Source: Arcuatula senhousia
Taxonomy: Eukaryota > Mollusca > Bivalvia > Mytilida > Mytilidae
Assembly: GCA_963971305.1 (NCBI GenBank)
Contig: OZ020307.1
Span: forward strand, 63,981,702 to 64,045,701
DNA: 64,000 nt
Direction of reading: 5' to 3'
How positions within the stretch are numbered: position 1 is the stretch's first letter; the number at the start of each line of letters is the position of its first letter. Of the stretch, positions 21,985 through 34,800 are shown piece by piece. The notes under the pieces are model-generated. The model saw only the letters and a list, made by a program, of their open reading frames with translations, ran no database searches and was not told the DNA's origin. Position numbers and translations under genes: made by a program.

Positions 21985-23280
21985 TGTTTTGTGAGATGAC
22001 AGTTATCCTTTGTTAAGAAATGATAAAGTGTCTATGAAGGACATAGAAATTTGTTTGGCCCTCGCATGTATCCAAAAAAAAAACGGCGTTGATTTTATAC
22101 GCATTTGCAGTGATGTGTCTGATTTTAATGATAAAAACCGTTTTATTACAGAAAAATTGCTAAAACAAGATTACCGTTCCGTTACCACAAATTAGTCAAA
22201 TCTTTTACAAAATTTGCACATAAATATGGACATCTCATCGAAAAATGATTGTACACGTAGATTTCTTATTGTTAAAGGAATATCTCATCTTGATTTTTAT
22301 AGCAATGTAGTTTATAAAGCACAAAAATTCAAAAACAACATTATGGAAATTAAAAACTGGCTTAAAAACCTTTTGAAAAAAAGATACGAATTCAATGTTT
22401 TAGTAAAATCTTTGTTTTGTAGTAAAATCTTTGCATTTGGTGTTTTGGCAGAAATATTGATAGCTTGATAGTAACTTTAAAACGTTAAATTTTCACTTTG
22501 TATCCACTGTATTATTTATAAGCACCACAGCGACCAAGTATGTCGGTTCTGTGTGGTGATACAACTCTAAATCATTCATTGTTTTGACGTGTGGTGTCGG
22601 ATTTAGAACTGATGTATTTGATTCTTTTACATCAATCGATAAATGTTTCTTATCTAGTTGTCAGTAACTTCGAGTGTTCTCAAGAGAGTTCCTCATTGTC
22701 TTGTTGTTTTCGTACAGTATCTTGTCTTAGGTTCTCTCTTGTTGAATTGAACTTTTGTCGATTGAGTTTTACAGTAAGTTTTATATGTATATGCTTTGTG
22801 CAAGCTTATCAATAGGGGGAAGGTTGGATCCAAAAAACTAGTTTAACCCCGCCACATTTTATATGTGCCTGTCCTAAGCCAGGAAACTTTGGCAAAGCCT
22901 GTGTTTGTCCTTGTCATTCTGTGTTAACTGTTTTATGTCAAGAATTGGGTCTTTCGTTGATGATTTAGGGATTGGTTTTGAAACTTTTGTATTGTATTAT
23001 AAGTCTTGGGCCAATGCAAGACGGTAAGCAGTGACCTATGGTCATGTTGAAGACTGCTTGCTGTTTTCCGTTGTGATTTTTTGAATTGCTGTTTGTTTAT
23101 GTTTGTTGTGTTGCGTACACTTATTCCACATCTCAAAATCGTCTACGTTATAGAATTTTGGAATCGCGTCATTGGCTGGTTTTTGTTCCGCATTTACTCG
23201 AATGATGTAAGCACAAGACATAAAAAAACAAGAATATGTCCAAGAGATATAATGCCCCATCTCGAAACATTTATTTTTTG
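21985..23280 (+). pseudogene. RT-element relic, C-terminal part and 3' tail
   Basis: Broken frames read ICSDVSDFNDKNRFITEKLL, then KQDYRYHKLVKSFTKFAHKY when a small shift near 22185 is allowed. This is the region downstream of the YIDD catalytic core in the same kind of RT. It is followed by a tail with AACTAGTTTAACCCCGCCAC and GCGTACACTTATTCCACATC. The first of these words also occurs inverted at 51735-51770. Confidence 0.55.
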
Positions 23281-23289
23281 TGCAATCAC

Positions 23290-24110
23290 TAAAGCATCAC
23301 TAGGTCACATACCATACCAATAAGGTTGCTATGACACTTGTCAGTAAGAATGAATGGACTTTAACCATTCTTCTATACGCGGCCATTCATTCAGAAACTA
23401 TAGGTCACAGTCAGCATCCGATCGAAGTTTCCATTGTGCGTAGCATTACTAGGTGCACCTACCAAACCAATATATTTGATGTGGCACATGTCAGTATGTG
23501 GGAATGAACTTTAACCATTATTTTTTAAGAGTTCATCCATTCGGAAAATATAGGTCACATCCAGCTTCTGAAGTATGCCTTGTGTTGAGCATCACTAGGT
23601 GCACCTACCATAGCAATATGGTTGTTATGGCACTTGTCAGTAAGTAGGAATGAACTTTAACCATTATTCTGTAAGAGTTCATCCATGCGGAAAATGTAGG
23701 TCACAGTCAGCATCCGAATCATGCATTATGCTTACCATCACTAGGTGCACCTACCATACCAATATGGTTGCTATGGCACTTGTCAGTAAGAAGGAATGGA
23801 CTTTAACCATTCTTCTATAAGTAGTCACTCATGCGGAAAATATAGGTCACAGCAAGCATCCGAATCATGCATTGTGCTAGGCATCACTAGGTGCACGTAC
23901 CATACAAATATGGTTGATGTGGCACTTGTCAGTAAGTGGGAATACATGTAGACTATAATCATTCTTCTGTAAGTGGTCATTCATGCGGAAAATATAGGTC
24001 ACATTCAGCATCCGAAGCAAGCATTGTGCTTAACATCAATTGGTGCACCTACCATACCAAATTGATTGATGTGGCATTTGTCAGTAAGTGGGAATTAGGA
24101 AATATGGGGA
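23290..24110 (+). repeat. ~147-bp tandem array, six units
   Basis: GCATCACTAGGTGCACCTAC recurs near 23294, 23443, 23589, 23735, 23881 and 24033 (spacing 146-152). Each unit also has GGCACTTGTCAGTAAG, ACTTTAACCATTCTTCT and GGAAAATATAGGTCACA. It is followed by a short GACGGACAAACGGACG simple repeat. No gene is inside. Confidence 0.88.
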
Positions 24111-24257
24111 TTTGAGACGGACAAACGGACGAATTTGGGACGGACAAACGGACGGAAGGACGAACGGACCCGAACACTATATGCCCCTCTACGTAGATGG
24201 GCATAATAACAACTAGAAAACAAACCCCTGACTAAACAGAAACATATTCAAGTCAAA

Positions 24258-24480
24258 ATAAAGGTATTTACCGAACTTGGATGATCAATCTCTATGTCCA
24301 AAAGAACAGACAAAACATGGAAGACATACCGGAATAGTTATAGATCGCAATGGTCCTGACTTGGTACATGCATTTCGAATGAAATGGTGGGTTAAACCTG
24401 GTTTTGTGGCGCACCAAACCTCCCTCTTCCATTGCAATCATATGGACCGGTAGTAAAACACAACGCAACACGGTTATGAA
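24258..24480 (+). repeat. Family B dispersed repeat
   Basis: AATAAAGGTATTTACCGAAC through TGGCGCACCAAACCTCCCTC and CACAACGCAACACGG; the longest copy at the 3' side. Confidence 0.75.
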
Positions 24481-24509
24481 GACATAATAGTCATAGTTAG
24501 ATGATCATC

Positions 24510-24850
24510 TCAGTACAAAAATCAGCAAAACACTAATCAAAACAAACACCAACCAACACGTTCAACTTAATTTTGAATTTTTTTACCAAAAACGAGAGGA
24601 GTGAATGCATGTGCTCCGGAATAGTAAGCTGTTTTCCTTGTTTCAGCGCTCCTATCACTTTGCCAGTGATTACTTTATTGTACATGTAAAGTTCAAATGC
24701 AGTTAAGTCAATACAAACACTATGAATAACATTAACATCTGTACTCGTCTCACAGATAGAAAACTCACGAGCAAATGATGTACAACGACCAAAGAGCCCC
24801 ATAACACTGTACGTAAGAAATTTGCGTGTCAGACATGACGCTCTTCGACG
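24510..24850 (-). repeat. Family A tail, diverged
   Basis: Contains GTGCTCCGGAATAGTAAGCTG and AACATCTGTACTCGTCTCAC in the order of the minus-strand tail. Confidence 0.55.
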
Positions 24851-25124
24851 AAATCATAAATGAATTCGCTATTAATTAGGTGCGACAAGTGAATACAATT
24901 AGCTGGAGCGGACACAATGTCGTCAAACAAAGTACGAAAATTTGAAAATAGTAACTTCATTAACATCTTTGTTCAAAGTTTTGCTTTCAATGTTTATTCA
25001 AATATACAGCGGACTTAATTCTTAGATTCTTCTTTTTTCACGATATTTTTTATGTAAACATTAAAGAACAATAGCAATATACATATAACGAAAGGATTAA
25101 ATAAAGGATTAAAGAATGACCGAT

Positions 25125-25470
25125 TTATCAATGGGGCATGCAAACGTCAAGTCCGAAAAGGCAAAGACAAAACAAGTCGGACACAAACGAGAACAGCACG
25201 AAAAAACATGACACAAAATGAAACAACTGAAAAGCAATCATCAACGCGAAGTCGTAACATGAGAGAACTCAGGTTTTCCGGAAGGGAAAGCAGTTCCTGC
25301 TCGTTGCAACACACCCGTCGCGTTCCTAGCAGTCAATTTAGCGTGTGAAATCCGGTAAAGACCAATGACGAACCAACATCTGTCTTCATCTGAGAGATAG
25401 AAATCCAATATTTGTCTAACAGCCAATGATATCTTCCATAAAATTTCATAAGTGAAGACCACAATTGAGA
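25125..25470 (-). repeat. Family A tail
   Basis: ATGGGGCATGCAAACGTCAA, AGCAGTTCCTGCTCGTTGCA, AACCAACATCTGTCTTCATC and CTTCCATAAAATTTCATAAG follow the minus-strand tail colinearly, immediately right of the rDNA relic's 3' end in rRNA sense. Confidence 0.7.
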
Positions 25471-25619
25471 AGCTACATAAATCCTAAAGCAAGATATTGA
25501 TTAAAACATGTATCTTTTTCATATTGATTGAAAAAAAAAAACAGCGAGCAATGGTTGACAACTAGGGTCTGCTGAACATAACATCAACTTAACGGTGCAA
25601 ATATGCAATGTGCTTATAT

Positions 25620-26065
25620 AGGTAAAGTAGGTGTTCATCAAATTCTCCGAATCGACTTATGCAGACCCATCCGTTTGCCTCTAGGCGGTTTCACGTATAC
25701 TCTTGAACCCTCTCTTCAAAGTTCTTTTCAACTTTCCCTCATAGTACTTGTCCGCTATCGGACTCGTGTCAGTATTAGCTTTAAATGGAGTTTACCCCCC
25801 ACTTTAGGCTGCATTCTCAAACCACCCGACTCTAAGGACGCCCATAGCCACGACACCGAGTGCTGGTAGAGGCCTGACATCCGCTCTGGGAGAAGCCCTA
25901 ATCAAAAGGACTTTGGCACCCGGATACGGCGACAGTTGACGTCTCAAACACAACATTTCCAAGGCGTGCAGGATTCAGCGCTGAGCTCTTCCCACTTCAT
26001 TCGCCATTACTTGGGTAATCCTATAGTTAGTTTATTTTCCTCCGCTTACATGGCTTAGTGATATG
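25620..26065 (-). pseudogene. 28S rRNA 5'-end relic
   Basis: Read on the minus strand this follows the conserved 5' portion of nuclear large-subunit rRNA: TAAGCGGAGGAAAA, GTGTTTGAGACGT, GGGTGCCAAAGTCC, TGATTAGGGCTTC, GGTGTCGTGGC, GGTAAACTCCAT, TAGCGGACAAGTAC, GAGGGAAAGTTGAAAAGAAC, AAGAGTATACGTGAAACCG. Order is conserved, but there are many substitutions in normally invariant stretches (for example ATGAGGG for GTGAGGG) and an extra 8 bases near AAGCCATGTAAGCGG. Only about 450 nt remain and no further rDNA adjoins. It is a dead copy, not an active rRNA gene. Confidence 0.86.
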
Positions 26066-26460
26066 TTTACCACTTTTTATAAGAATCATGCAAAGAGCGA
26101 TTCATGGGTAGAAAGCCTACACCAATTTAATTTTGATGTGTTACTCCTACTAGCACCCTGCTTTGATCTTTTTTGCTTTTTTTCCAAACTAGCCTGGTCC
26201 TGAGAGAAATAAAATATATAGAATGCATTGGATAAATGTAAGAAAGGGAGATAACTCTTAAAATTGTCAACAATTTCAATAGAAACCATTGTAACAAAAT
26301 GGCAAGTTTTCTCCCAGGACCAGGCAGTTGTGGGCAAATTGTTATTTATTTCTTGTTTTATATACTTTGAACTATCTTTCGTTAAAAAAAAAACACTGTA
26401 GCCTTTTTTTCGATGAATCACTTTTCTTCAATTTTTCATGATTCTTAGGTAGACTACTAC
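26066..26460. mobile_element. ~395-bp insertion splitting the 28S relic
   Basis: The 28S sequence breaks between GAATTTAG and CATATCACTAAGC and resumes after about 395 bp. Near its ends are AAGAATCATG (26081) and its reverse complement CATGATTCTT (26437-26446), and a palindrome GGTAGACTACTACC closes the right end, so a terminal-inverted-repeat element is likely. No coding capacity was recognised. Confidence 0.6.
26192..26325. mobile_element. MITE nested inside the rDNA insertion
   Basis: Inverted ends GCCTGGTCCTGAGAGAAA and TTTCTCCCAGGACCAGGC (one mismatch in 18) bound 134 bp of AT-rich sequence without an ORF. It lies inside the 26066-26460 insertion, so the order of events is rDNA copy, insertion, then this element, unless the two inserted together. 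Confidence 0.65.
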
Positions 26461-26660
26461 CTAAATTCAGCGGGTACTCTCGTCTGATCTGAGGTCGGAG
26501 AGATGATTTTCACGAAGTGAAATCACAAACATTTTGTCGTCCACGTTTCGACAGCGAAACGGTGAATCGTCCCATTTGTCGTGGTCCTCCCTAGATTCAA
26601 AAGCACATTTGGATGATTTTGCTTCTGTTTGTTGATGGAAGTGATAATATGAATACATAT
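26461..26660 (-). pseudogene. ITS2 end and first bases of 28S rRNA (relic)
   Basis: On the minus strand GACCTCAGATCAGACGAGAG followed by TACCCGCTGAATTTAG is the conserved start of 28S rRNA (26461 to about 26497). The ~160 bases 5' of it are GC-richer than their surroundings and would be ITS2 by position; ITS2 itself is too variable to confirm by eye. It is separated from the rest of the relic by an insertion. Confidence 0.8.
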
Positions 26661-26699
26661 TTTTTTCATTGGGTTTATTTCATTTATTTATGATTTTAT

Positions 26700-28740
26700 T
26701 ATTTACCGATCCCAATGTAAAAGAATAATAAAACAAATGTTAATAAAAGCTACAATGCTGACAAATTAAGGAAGCGTCATAGCCCTGTCGCCCTAAAATC
26801 TTGAGTTTTCCCTACACATTCGCCGGCAGAGTTGGGTCAAATTTTTCCTTTTCATTCCATTTCAGACACATTTTACCAGATATCTACAGGAAACTAAAAC
26901 TTCCAAAGAAAAGAAGGATTCTAACTCACAGAACACTTCTCTGTTTCCGCTTTGGGGCGGACGGACAAATAGAAAAAAATATAAATCAAAGAACAGTTGC
27001 AGCCCGTGCTTTTACCGAATAAAAAAAAGACCAAAGCAAGTCATAGGCGTCAAGTGCATTTAAATGTGATTTTTAATATGTTATATAAAAAAATATGAAT
27101 GTGTATTCGGTTATCAAGATGAAGCAATCATTGCATGGAGACGTAAACAAAGGCCTGGTTGTAGTGGTTAAGATGCAGTACATCTTGACTACATACACAC
27201 ACCACATATGTTATACATCATTATATAATCAATTAATAGATTTTATTGTATAGAGAGGGTTGAAAGGAAGGTATGTTTTCTATTTATAAGCGTTTCAAAA
27301 TGTAGGATACTTATTTTATTTTAAATTGAAAAAAAAAATTCAATGAATTCAACGTACAAATTACAAACAATCAGATAATTATATAGACTGGACGATCCAT
27401 TTATATTTTGAACGTTTTTACCATTCGTTTTAATTTATTCAAAATTAATGAAAGCTATATGTCTTTTTATCAAAGAAAATCAAGAGTGCTCAAAATCGAG
27501 AACCGCTTGTGTTTGAACTGTGTTTACAACTGTGCATTATACTTGAATTATTAAAACATTACTCTTTTGGTATGTAAACATCAACATGTTGTAATTATTG
27601 ACATTTTAATAATTTTGCAATAACCTATAAAACTGCAACATATGTTCCGATATCATATGAAATGTAAAAGAAATATCTTAAAACTGTACGAGCCGGGGTG
27701 CGATAGGTCTTTTTCATCTTTAAATATTAATGAAGCCAACACTTGTATGTCACCTTCTGCATAGGTCACTATATTGACAATCGGTCTTTCGAACTCCCCC
27801 CCTTTTATTGATTATTATTTTTATTTATTAATAAAGGGTTAATATAGGTAAACAGGTTTTTGGATTTTAATTACAATTATAAGGTAATTTCCACCCTAAA
27901 TTTCCACTTCGATTTGAAGATATTCCTAAATCCATAGTTTCTAAAATTTGAAGGGCACAATAATTTTTGTTCAGAAATAGACAATTTTGCCTTAATTGTC
28001 TCCTCCTGTCTTCACCGCCCCTTTTCGGAAAGGGTAAACTTGTGTTTCTCACATTGGTAAATGTACCCTAGGTAATTAATATGCTCAATCGACCCAGTCC
28101 GGGTATATATTGTGTGATTCTAAATTACAACAGAATTGTTAACTTGTATAGTCTTTTAGTAAGTTACTTAGTATACATGTACAAATATACAAGGGTGATA
28201 TAAAAACGTTTGTTTGATATCATCAGAACAGAGTCAATGTATTCCTGACAGGATGACGTAGATCTCTAATTAAATGAATGCACTAATTGTGTCAGAGGTT
28301 ATCGAATTTGCGATACCAAGTCTCCCCTCCTAGACTCGTGTAGCGTACAATTTGTATTCAATGCATCTAGGTACACGTATTGCTTTTGTATTATACAAAA
28401 AAAATACATGAGAACGGACGATTGGCAAAACCATATGCACCTAATTTCATAAATTGCTTATCTTGAAATATTTGGTAAGAAATGAGTCATGAAAATTTTA
28501 AATTCTTTTCTGTATCTTATCATAAAATTTCAGATCGAAAAAAAAACATAAGAGAAGAAATAGAAATTCTATTTTCTGCCTGCATCTAAAGAGTAATATT
28601 GCATAAATACAGCCGAATCCATCGAACAGACAAGATATATCTGTTCGGCAGACGATAGGGTATGATGCTACCATGGTAACGACTTATCTAAAATTATCTC
28701 TGTTGCTGCATCTTTTCGTACATTCCTCTTGTAACGTTCT
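26700..28740. other. Upstream flank of the Zasp-like gene; no gene recognised
   Basis: AT-rich. Probably contains the promoter and a 5' UTR exon. A small inverted repeat CGAACAGA...TCTGTTCG lies at 28622-28652. An ORF at 26801-27022 has no recognised similarity. Confidence 0.4.
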
Positions 28741-28779
28741 CTTGTAGAATTTTGCCCGGAATCAGAGCTGGACTAAATC

Positions 28780-28878
28780 ATGGAGACGATTTGGCTTCAG
28801 CGGTCCAGTAGTGAGGTTCCGTGGGGTTTTCGTTTACAAGGGGGTCGAGAATTCGCCCAGCCTTTGACAGTTCAGAAG
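28780..28878 (+). CDS. Zasp: Exon 1: first half of PDZ domain, initiator ATG
   Basis: Encodes 33 residues starting METIWLQR and containing PWGFRLQGG, the carboxylate-binding-loop region typical of ALP/Enigma PDZ domains. It ends in phase 0 at AAG|GTAAGT. The exon probably begins at 28748 after ttgtag, so about 32 nt of 5' UTR sit in it. The open frame continues into the intron only as read-through. Confidence 0.88.
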
Positions 28879-31800
28879 GTAAGTTTTGTAGAGTATGTTT
28901 TGTGTGAAAGAAGGAAAGACAAAGGCGTGAAACGACCTTCCTTAACTGCTTTTAATATGAAAAAATATAAATCTTAACTTCTTAAACTGCCCGTTTGTTT
29001 TGTATTAGCCTTTGTTTTGCTGGTTTTTTTTAATTAAATGTCATATATACTATGAACCCTAATATTCATTTATACTTGTACATAACACTATGTTTTTTTA
29101 TATATATATTATTTAAAAATTAATGCATATCTTCACATCATTTTTCATGGTCATTTACAAGAAAAACTCTTGCTATGAATGAAATAATTTTTAAAAAGAT
29201 ACATACATTGTTAAATACGAATTGAATGTCGGCATATTAAAGGCTGGTATCATAATTTCAATAATTAGTCTTTAGTATGAGAAACTTGTATATGTAATAA
29301 AGATATCACCCCTGGAAAGTAAATTGTCACCTGTTTGTAGATACCCTGTGAAGATAATTAGGATGTACATTACTACAATATGTAATTATACGTCACCTCT
29401 CACACCCCCGGGACTTTAAATCACCCCTCCATTCAATACACTAACATTTGTATTCAATTGATTTCCAGACATCTTTATATAACCATTTTATAAGAAACAA
29501 ACTGGTCATAATTAACTAGACCGATTGCAATTAACTGTGTAAATAAAAATAAACAAATTATACACGACTGTACTGTAAGGAGATTAGTGGTTCCTCTTAA
29601 TCTAAAACATGTGTGATGTACTGCAAGTGATTCCCCATCCATTGATGGATTATTAACGAACGGGGTAAGTTTTTGATCATGAATCCTTCGATAGGGCTGG
29701 GCATGGGTTGGGGTGGGTAGGAATAATTTTGAGTAACCATTTTTTTTTCTAATAAAACGTAAACACATTATTTTTTTATTATTTTGTTTACACTGAGCTT
29801 CATTATGCATATAATTATAGCTATAGGTTTCAGCTGTAAAAGTTCAATTCTATATCAATCGCATTTTCCATGTTATCAAATCTTGTCAAAATTAATCTCA
29901 AAATGTAATATGATTAATAAAAGAAATTCATCCTCGTATTTCCGCTACATAAAAAACAAAAACGATCATGAAATTATATATATCTCCAATTTCTTCGAAG
30001 AAAATCAAAGTGTGTTTATCGATGATCTTGCTAAGTTAATGACTGATGTTTCTATATAATATTCTTTATCTTATCTCTGGTTCTTACCAAAGTACCTACA
30101 CCTGTTGTGTGTATTTTCTCTCTTTCTGTTTCGTGGTCATGATGTGATAAGCAAATGAGTCAAATTATGTGCTTATGGTTTAACTTGTTGACTGAAGCAA
30201 CTTTCATAAAGAAATGTCGTGAAGTTTGTATCCCAGATATACGTGTGATAATTATAACGAGATAAGTTTTCATGAACAATAAACAACCCCACTTTGCAAT
30301 ATTCGCAAACACAACAAATGCTTTATACATGTACCAACGCATCTGCATTAAATAAAGTCACCTTCAAGTCCGACCATTTAACACAAAAGGGGGAGGGTTG
30401 CTCAGAATAATTTTTAACACCATCATTTCTTATTGCAAAAATCCTTCTTCATATAAGTTTTTTTCTGTTTACTTCTGTTGCCAAAATATTATTTTTAACA
30501 AGAACAGAAAAATCAAATCAAAATAAGCACAGTTTACGCCCAATGAAAGGCCAAAGGCTACAAATAATAAATTGGAAAAAAAACAACAAATTACAATTTC
30601 GTGTACAAATGAAAGAATCAAATTCAAAATATGTTTAAGTAAAAACCACCCAACCACCATGATAGTAAAAATGGTCTTGGGTACTTGGCTTCAAACAATT
30701 ATACGTGAGCTAGTAATGTGCGGACAGTTTCGTCGAAAAGACGAAAATTGGGAATCTATAGGGAGAATTTTTCTTGGGAAAATCACTTATCATACTACAG
30801 TGCTTGTTACTGTGTGAATTTTACAAAAAGAAAATTAAAAAAAAAACAACTTTTCACTCTGCATCTTTAAGGGGAAGTTGGGAGTCAACTCAAGTTATGT
30901 TAAAAACCATACAAGCATATTTAGCAGTAAGTTTTGCCATCACCCAACCTGTACGCTCATAGATTTACTGTAATTATCCGTAAATCAGTGAATTCTCCTT
31001 GAGAAGGTTACAAGCACATTACAGACGATTGAATCACCAATGCCAAAATATTTTGAGTGAATGAATAGATTTGCAGTGTGTAGTTTTCTTGGCACAAACA
31101 TAATTATCAATTGATAGATGTACACTTATAAATGATTCAGCTTAAAAGAAAAAAAATACCTCCCCCGAAAATTCTTTACATTCTTATCCGCAATACGTAC
31201 TCATTTCTTAAGATGTTAAACCATTTCATTGTACCAGTGACTATTACACTTATAAAATTGAACATTTCAATCGAGGGCCCAATTTGTATTAAGAACAAGT
31301 ACGCCTAAACTTACGCATAAAAATAACGAACAAAATACTTTCCTTAATTTTTGTAGATAAATCATTTTTTATTTGTAGAACGTACACTTAAAAAAAGAAA
31401 GTCAAGCTTTTTAAAATCTTTCTAGTTTAACTTGCTGAACCCTTGCATGATTAAACGGTGTTAAACAATTATTGGATCACTTATCAATTTTTCTTCCTAA
31501 TGAACAATGTATGGTTTGTATGTAAGGTGTAATTTCATTCATAATCTTTGTTTTCCTGAGTACAAAGTGTTTTAAAGTATCTCCTCGATCAAAACCCACT
31601 TACGCACTTTGGGTATCTGTAACACTGTCCTTAAAATGATTAAGTAAAAAAATGAAATTGATAGTCAAACGATTTACGAGCCTTTTGAGAATTAAATTTT
31701 AAAACTAATAAAACTACATTTTCACAAAAATTACTCGACAATGATTGTCACATAATTTCAAGGTTGTCAAGGAAAAAAATATATGGATTTAATACTCTGA

Positions 31801-34800
31801 GACCACATATAATTTATAAAAGACAATGATGGACACTGAAGAGTTAAAAAATAGATCACAAAACTTTGAAGCCAAAAATTATGTTTGACGTTATCAGTGA
31901 ACATTCATTGTGACGCTAATAATTTGAGGAGTAAAGCATCTTTAATGATGTACAGATTTGGACACATCTTCTCTTGATTACGTTTAATTTCCATGAACCT
32001 CAATAAGACAATACATGTATATGGTTTGTGTGATGGAAATATTTCGTTGGTTTTAGGTGACACCGGGGAGTGTAGCCGGGAATGTCCTAGTACCAGGGGA
32101 TATTCTTCTGAAGATTGGCAGTAACAACGTAACGAACGTTACACACAACGAGGGACAAGACCTGATCAGATATTCCGGAGATCTACTTCAACTTACAATT
32201 AAGAGGTAAATTGGAAGATGAAGTTTTTATTTCTTTACGGGTTTTGTCTCTTTTCTTTAAAGTTTTCAACTGAGGCAAAAATTCACAAATCAGCTTCAGC
32301 TACTATAATTAAATTCAGGCATATTTGGAAAAATGATAAAAATAAATTTAGCACCATACGTGATTGGTGGGATTATGTCAAAATAAAGATAAAAAAATTA
32401 ACGATCGAATTAAGTAAAAATATAAATAAAAATAAAAATAAGCAGATAAAAGAACTTGAAAATAAACTTGAAACCCTAAAAAATAGTGATACAAACAACG
32501 GGCCAGAGATACGTGAATTAGAAAATGAGATAAGCGAATACTATTATACGAATAGGGCAGAGGCCGCTAAGATTCGATCCCGAGTAAAATGGGTAGAAGA
32601 CGGAGAAAAATCAACGCGATATTTTTTCACCCTCGTAAAAAAGCGTGGACAAGATAAACTTTGGGAAAAAATTCAGGCAAATTATTTTGTTCCTTTTTGT
32701 ATTTATCAAATAGTTGACGAAGAAATAGGTTTAACAACTTGCTTTTTCATAAGAATTAGGATCTATTTGTTCAATCTTTTTACTGCAATTATATCGAATG
32801 CATAGTTACTTTTTCCCCTCAATTAGTTTTAGTGGATTTATTTACAACATTTTTATTCCCCATAAAATGAAATGAAGTTTTTATATCAGAAATATGCATC
32901 TGATAATGTAGCACATTTCGAAATCTCCGTATTCCTTTCTGTTTTGTGTATCTTTACTTTATCTGGTCTAGGTTTCATAAGACATCAATACTTGAGTTTT
33001 TCCTCAAATTTTAGAATTTTTTACATTTGTAAATCATGATATACTTGAGAGAATTGTAGATGGGGAAGTCCTCATTTTTAGATGTTGTAACAAAGCGGGA
33101 ACAATATTTGTTATCACTGCCTAGGAAATTTGATATCCTTACTATGCCTACATGTAGATATATTTTCGCAGCGAAAGATAACCCATCGGCTTAACATATA
33201 AATGTAAGTTATTAGTTGCGATGTTTTCGTTGTATTGAGCTTTAAAGGAAAAACATTCGGCTTATGGAAATAATTTTCAAATCTGTCAAAATGTACAATT
33301 AAAAACAAATTATTCTTTTTTTAAAATGAGTAAACATTCTTTTTTTTATCCTTAGATGTCCAAGAGTAGCCGCCAGCGCACCTGTTAGTCCAACACCTAT
33401 ATCTTCATACAACTATCCACATTCAGAGAGCCCCAGCTCGTTCAGGAGTTTATCTCCCATTTCCGATAATTATCCTATGTATCAGCAAGGGTACCCTTAC
33501 CAGCCAAGAATGTATCCTGATGAACGTGAAAGTCAGAGACAATTTGCATCTTTGCCTCGCCACGCGACTGGTTACCGGAATTACGACCCATACGAACAGC
33601 AACAGGTCAGGCGAGACGATTATAGCACCCAGACCATGCCGAAACCCACTCCGTTTCGACCAAACATGGGATATCAACAACCACAGCAGTCATATGGTCA
33701 GATGAGGAATGATAGTGAAAATTATGGCTATAATAACCAATCTTACGGCCGAGATCAGCAATATGAGCCTTATCAACCCGATCCATATGCAAACCGTGCA
33801 CCCGGACAAAATTTCACCCCGGTGCCTGGATATGGAATTGCTCCACCAACATACGGAGAGGCTCAGCAACAACGAAGCGGAAGCAACACTAGTGGTCCAT
33901 CTTATTCACGACAGGGGTCACAAAACATGTACCAAAATCAAAACCCTTCGTACAACGACTCTCCTGCACGACCTAGTAATGCTGGTTATTATGTAAACTC
34001 TAATTATAACGAACCACAATCGCCATACCAACGCCAAGATTCAGGTATGAGATCATACAATGGATATGATCAACAACGACTTGACGATAATCAACAAAGA
34101 AATTATCAAACGAATGATACATCACTACAGAGGCAAACATCTACTGGATATCAACGTCAGCCTTCGTACGATCAAACTCCCCCGATACAAGACGGAAGAC
34201 AGGTAACGCAAGTAAGTAGAGTCACTGCATTTCCCCGTGGACTGCAACAACAAAATACACCACCTTCTCCCCCTGTCCGCGAGGAATCGAGACAAAATTA
34301 TCAACGACAGACATCCGGTGGGTCATTTCCCGACGCTCCAGTGTATAAAGCTCAAATAAGCAGTTCTGGAAATCCATCATCGGAAGCCTATTTAGCGAAA
34401 ACTGAGACTAATGACAATAATCAGAACTTTAATAGAGGTCAAACTAAATTTGTGACTCCGAAGAAAAGTACTGTTCCTACAGGAATAAGTAGCATTGAGG
34501 ATATTTTATCGCCGTTCGAAAAGTTTCCACAGTACTACAACGAATTTGTGAAACAATCCAATGAACCTAAACAGGAAACAGACAGTGGGGTAGCTTCAGA
34601 TTTCTCGGAGCCCCCTCGAGGATTCGGATCACCATTCAGTGTTTCGTCAGATTTGCGGCCGAGCCCAACATACCAAGATTCGACGTCAGAAAATCAAATG
34701 TACCAACCATCAACGGTATACAGTCCTGCCAGGGATGATTACCGCCAGTCTCCTCCGGCGGCCGCTCCTCCTCCTCCTCCACCACCACCGCCGCCGATAC

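Noticed and set aside
26801..27022. ORF beside the rDNA relic (LKLPKKRRILTHRTLLCFRF)
   Set aside because: No family recognised; it may be a decayed fragment, but nothing supports a gene.
29784..30059. ORF with YISNFFEENQSVFIDDLAKL
   Set aside because: Could be a retroelement or unknown exon, but no motif or splice context allows a call.
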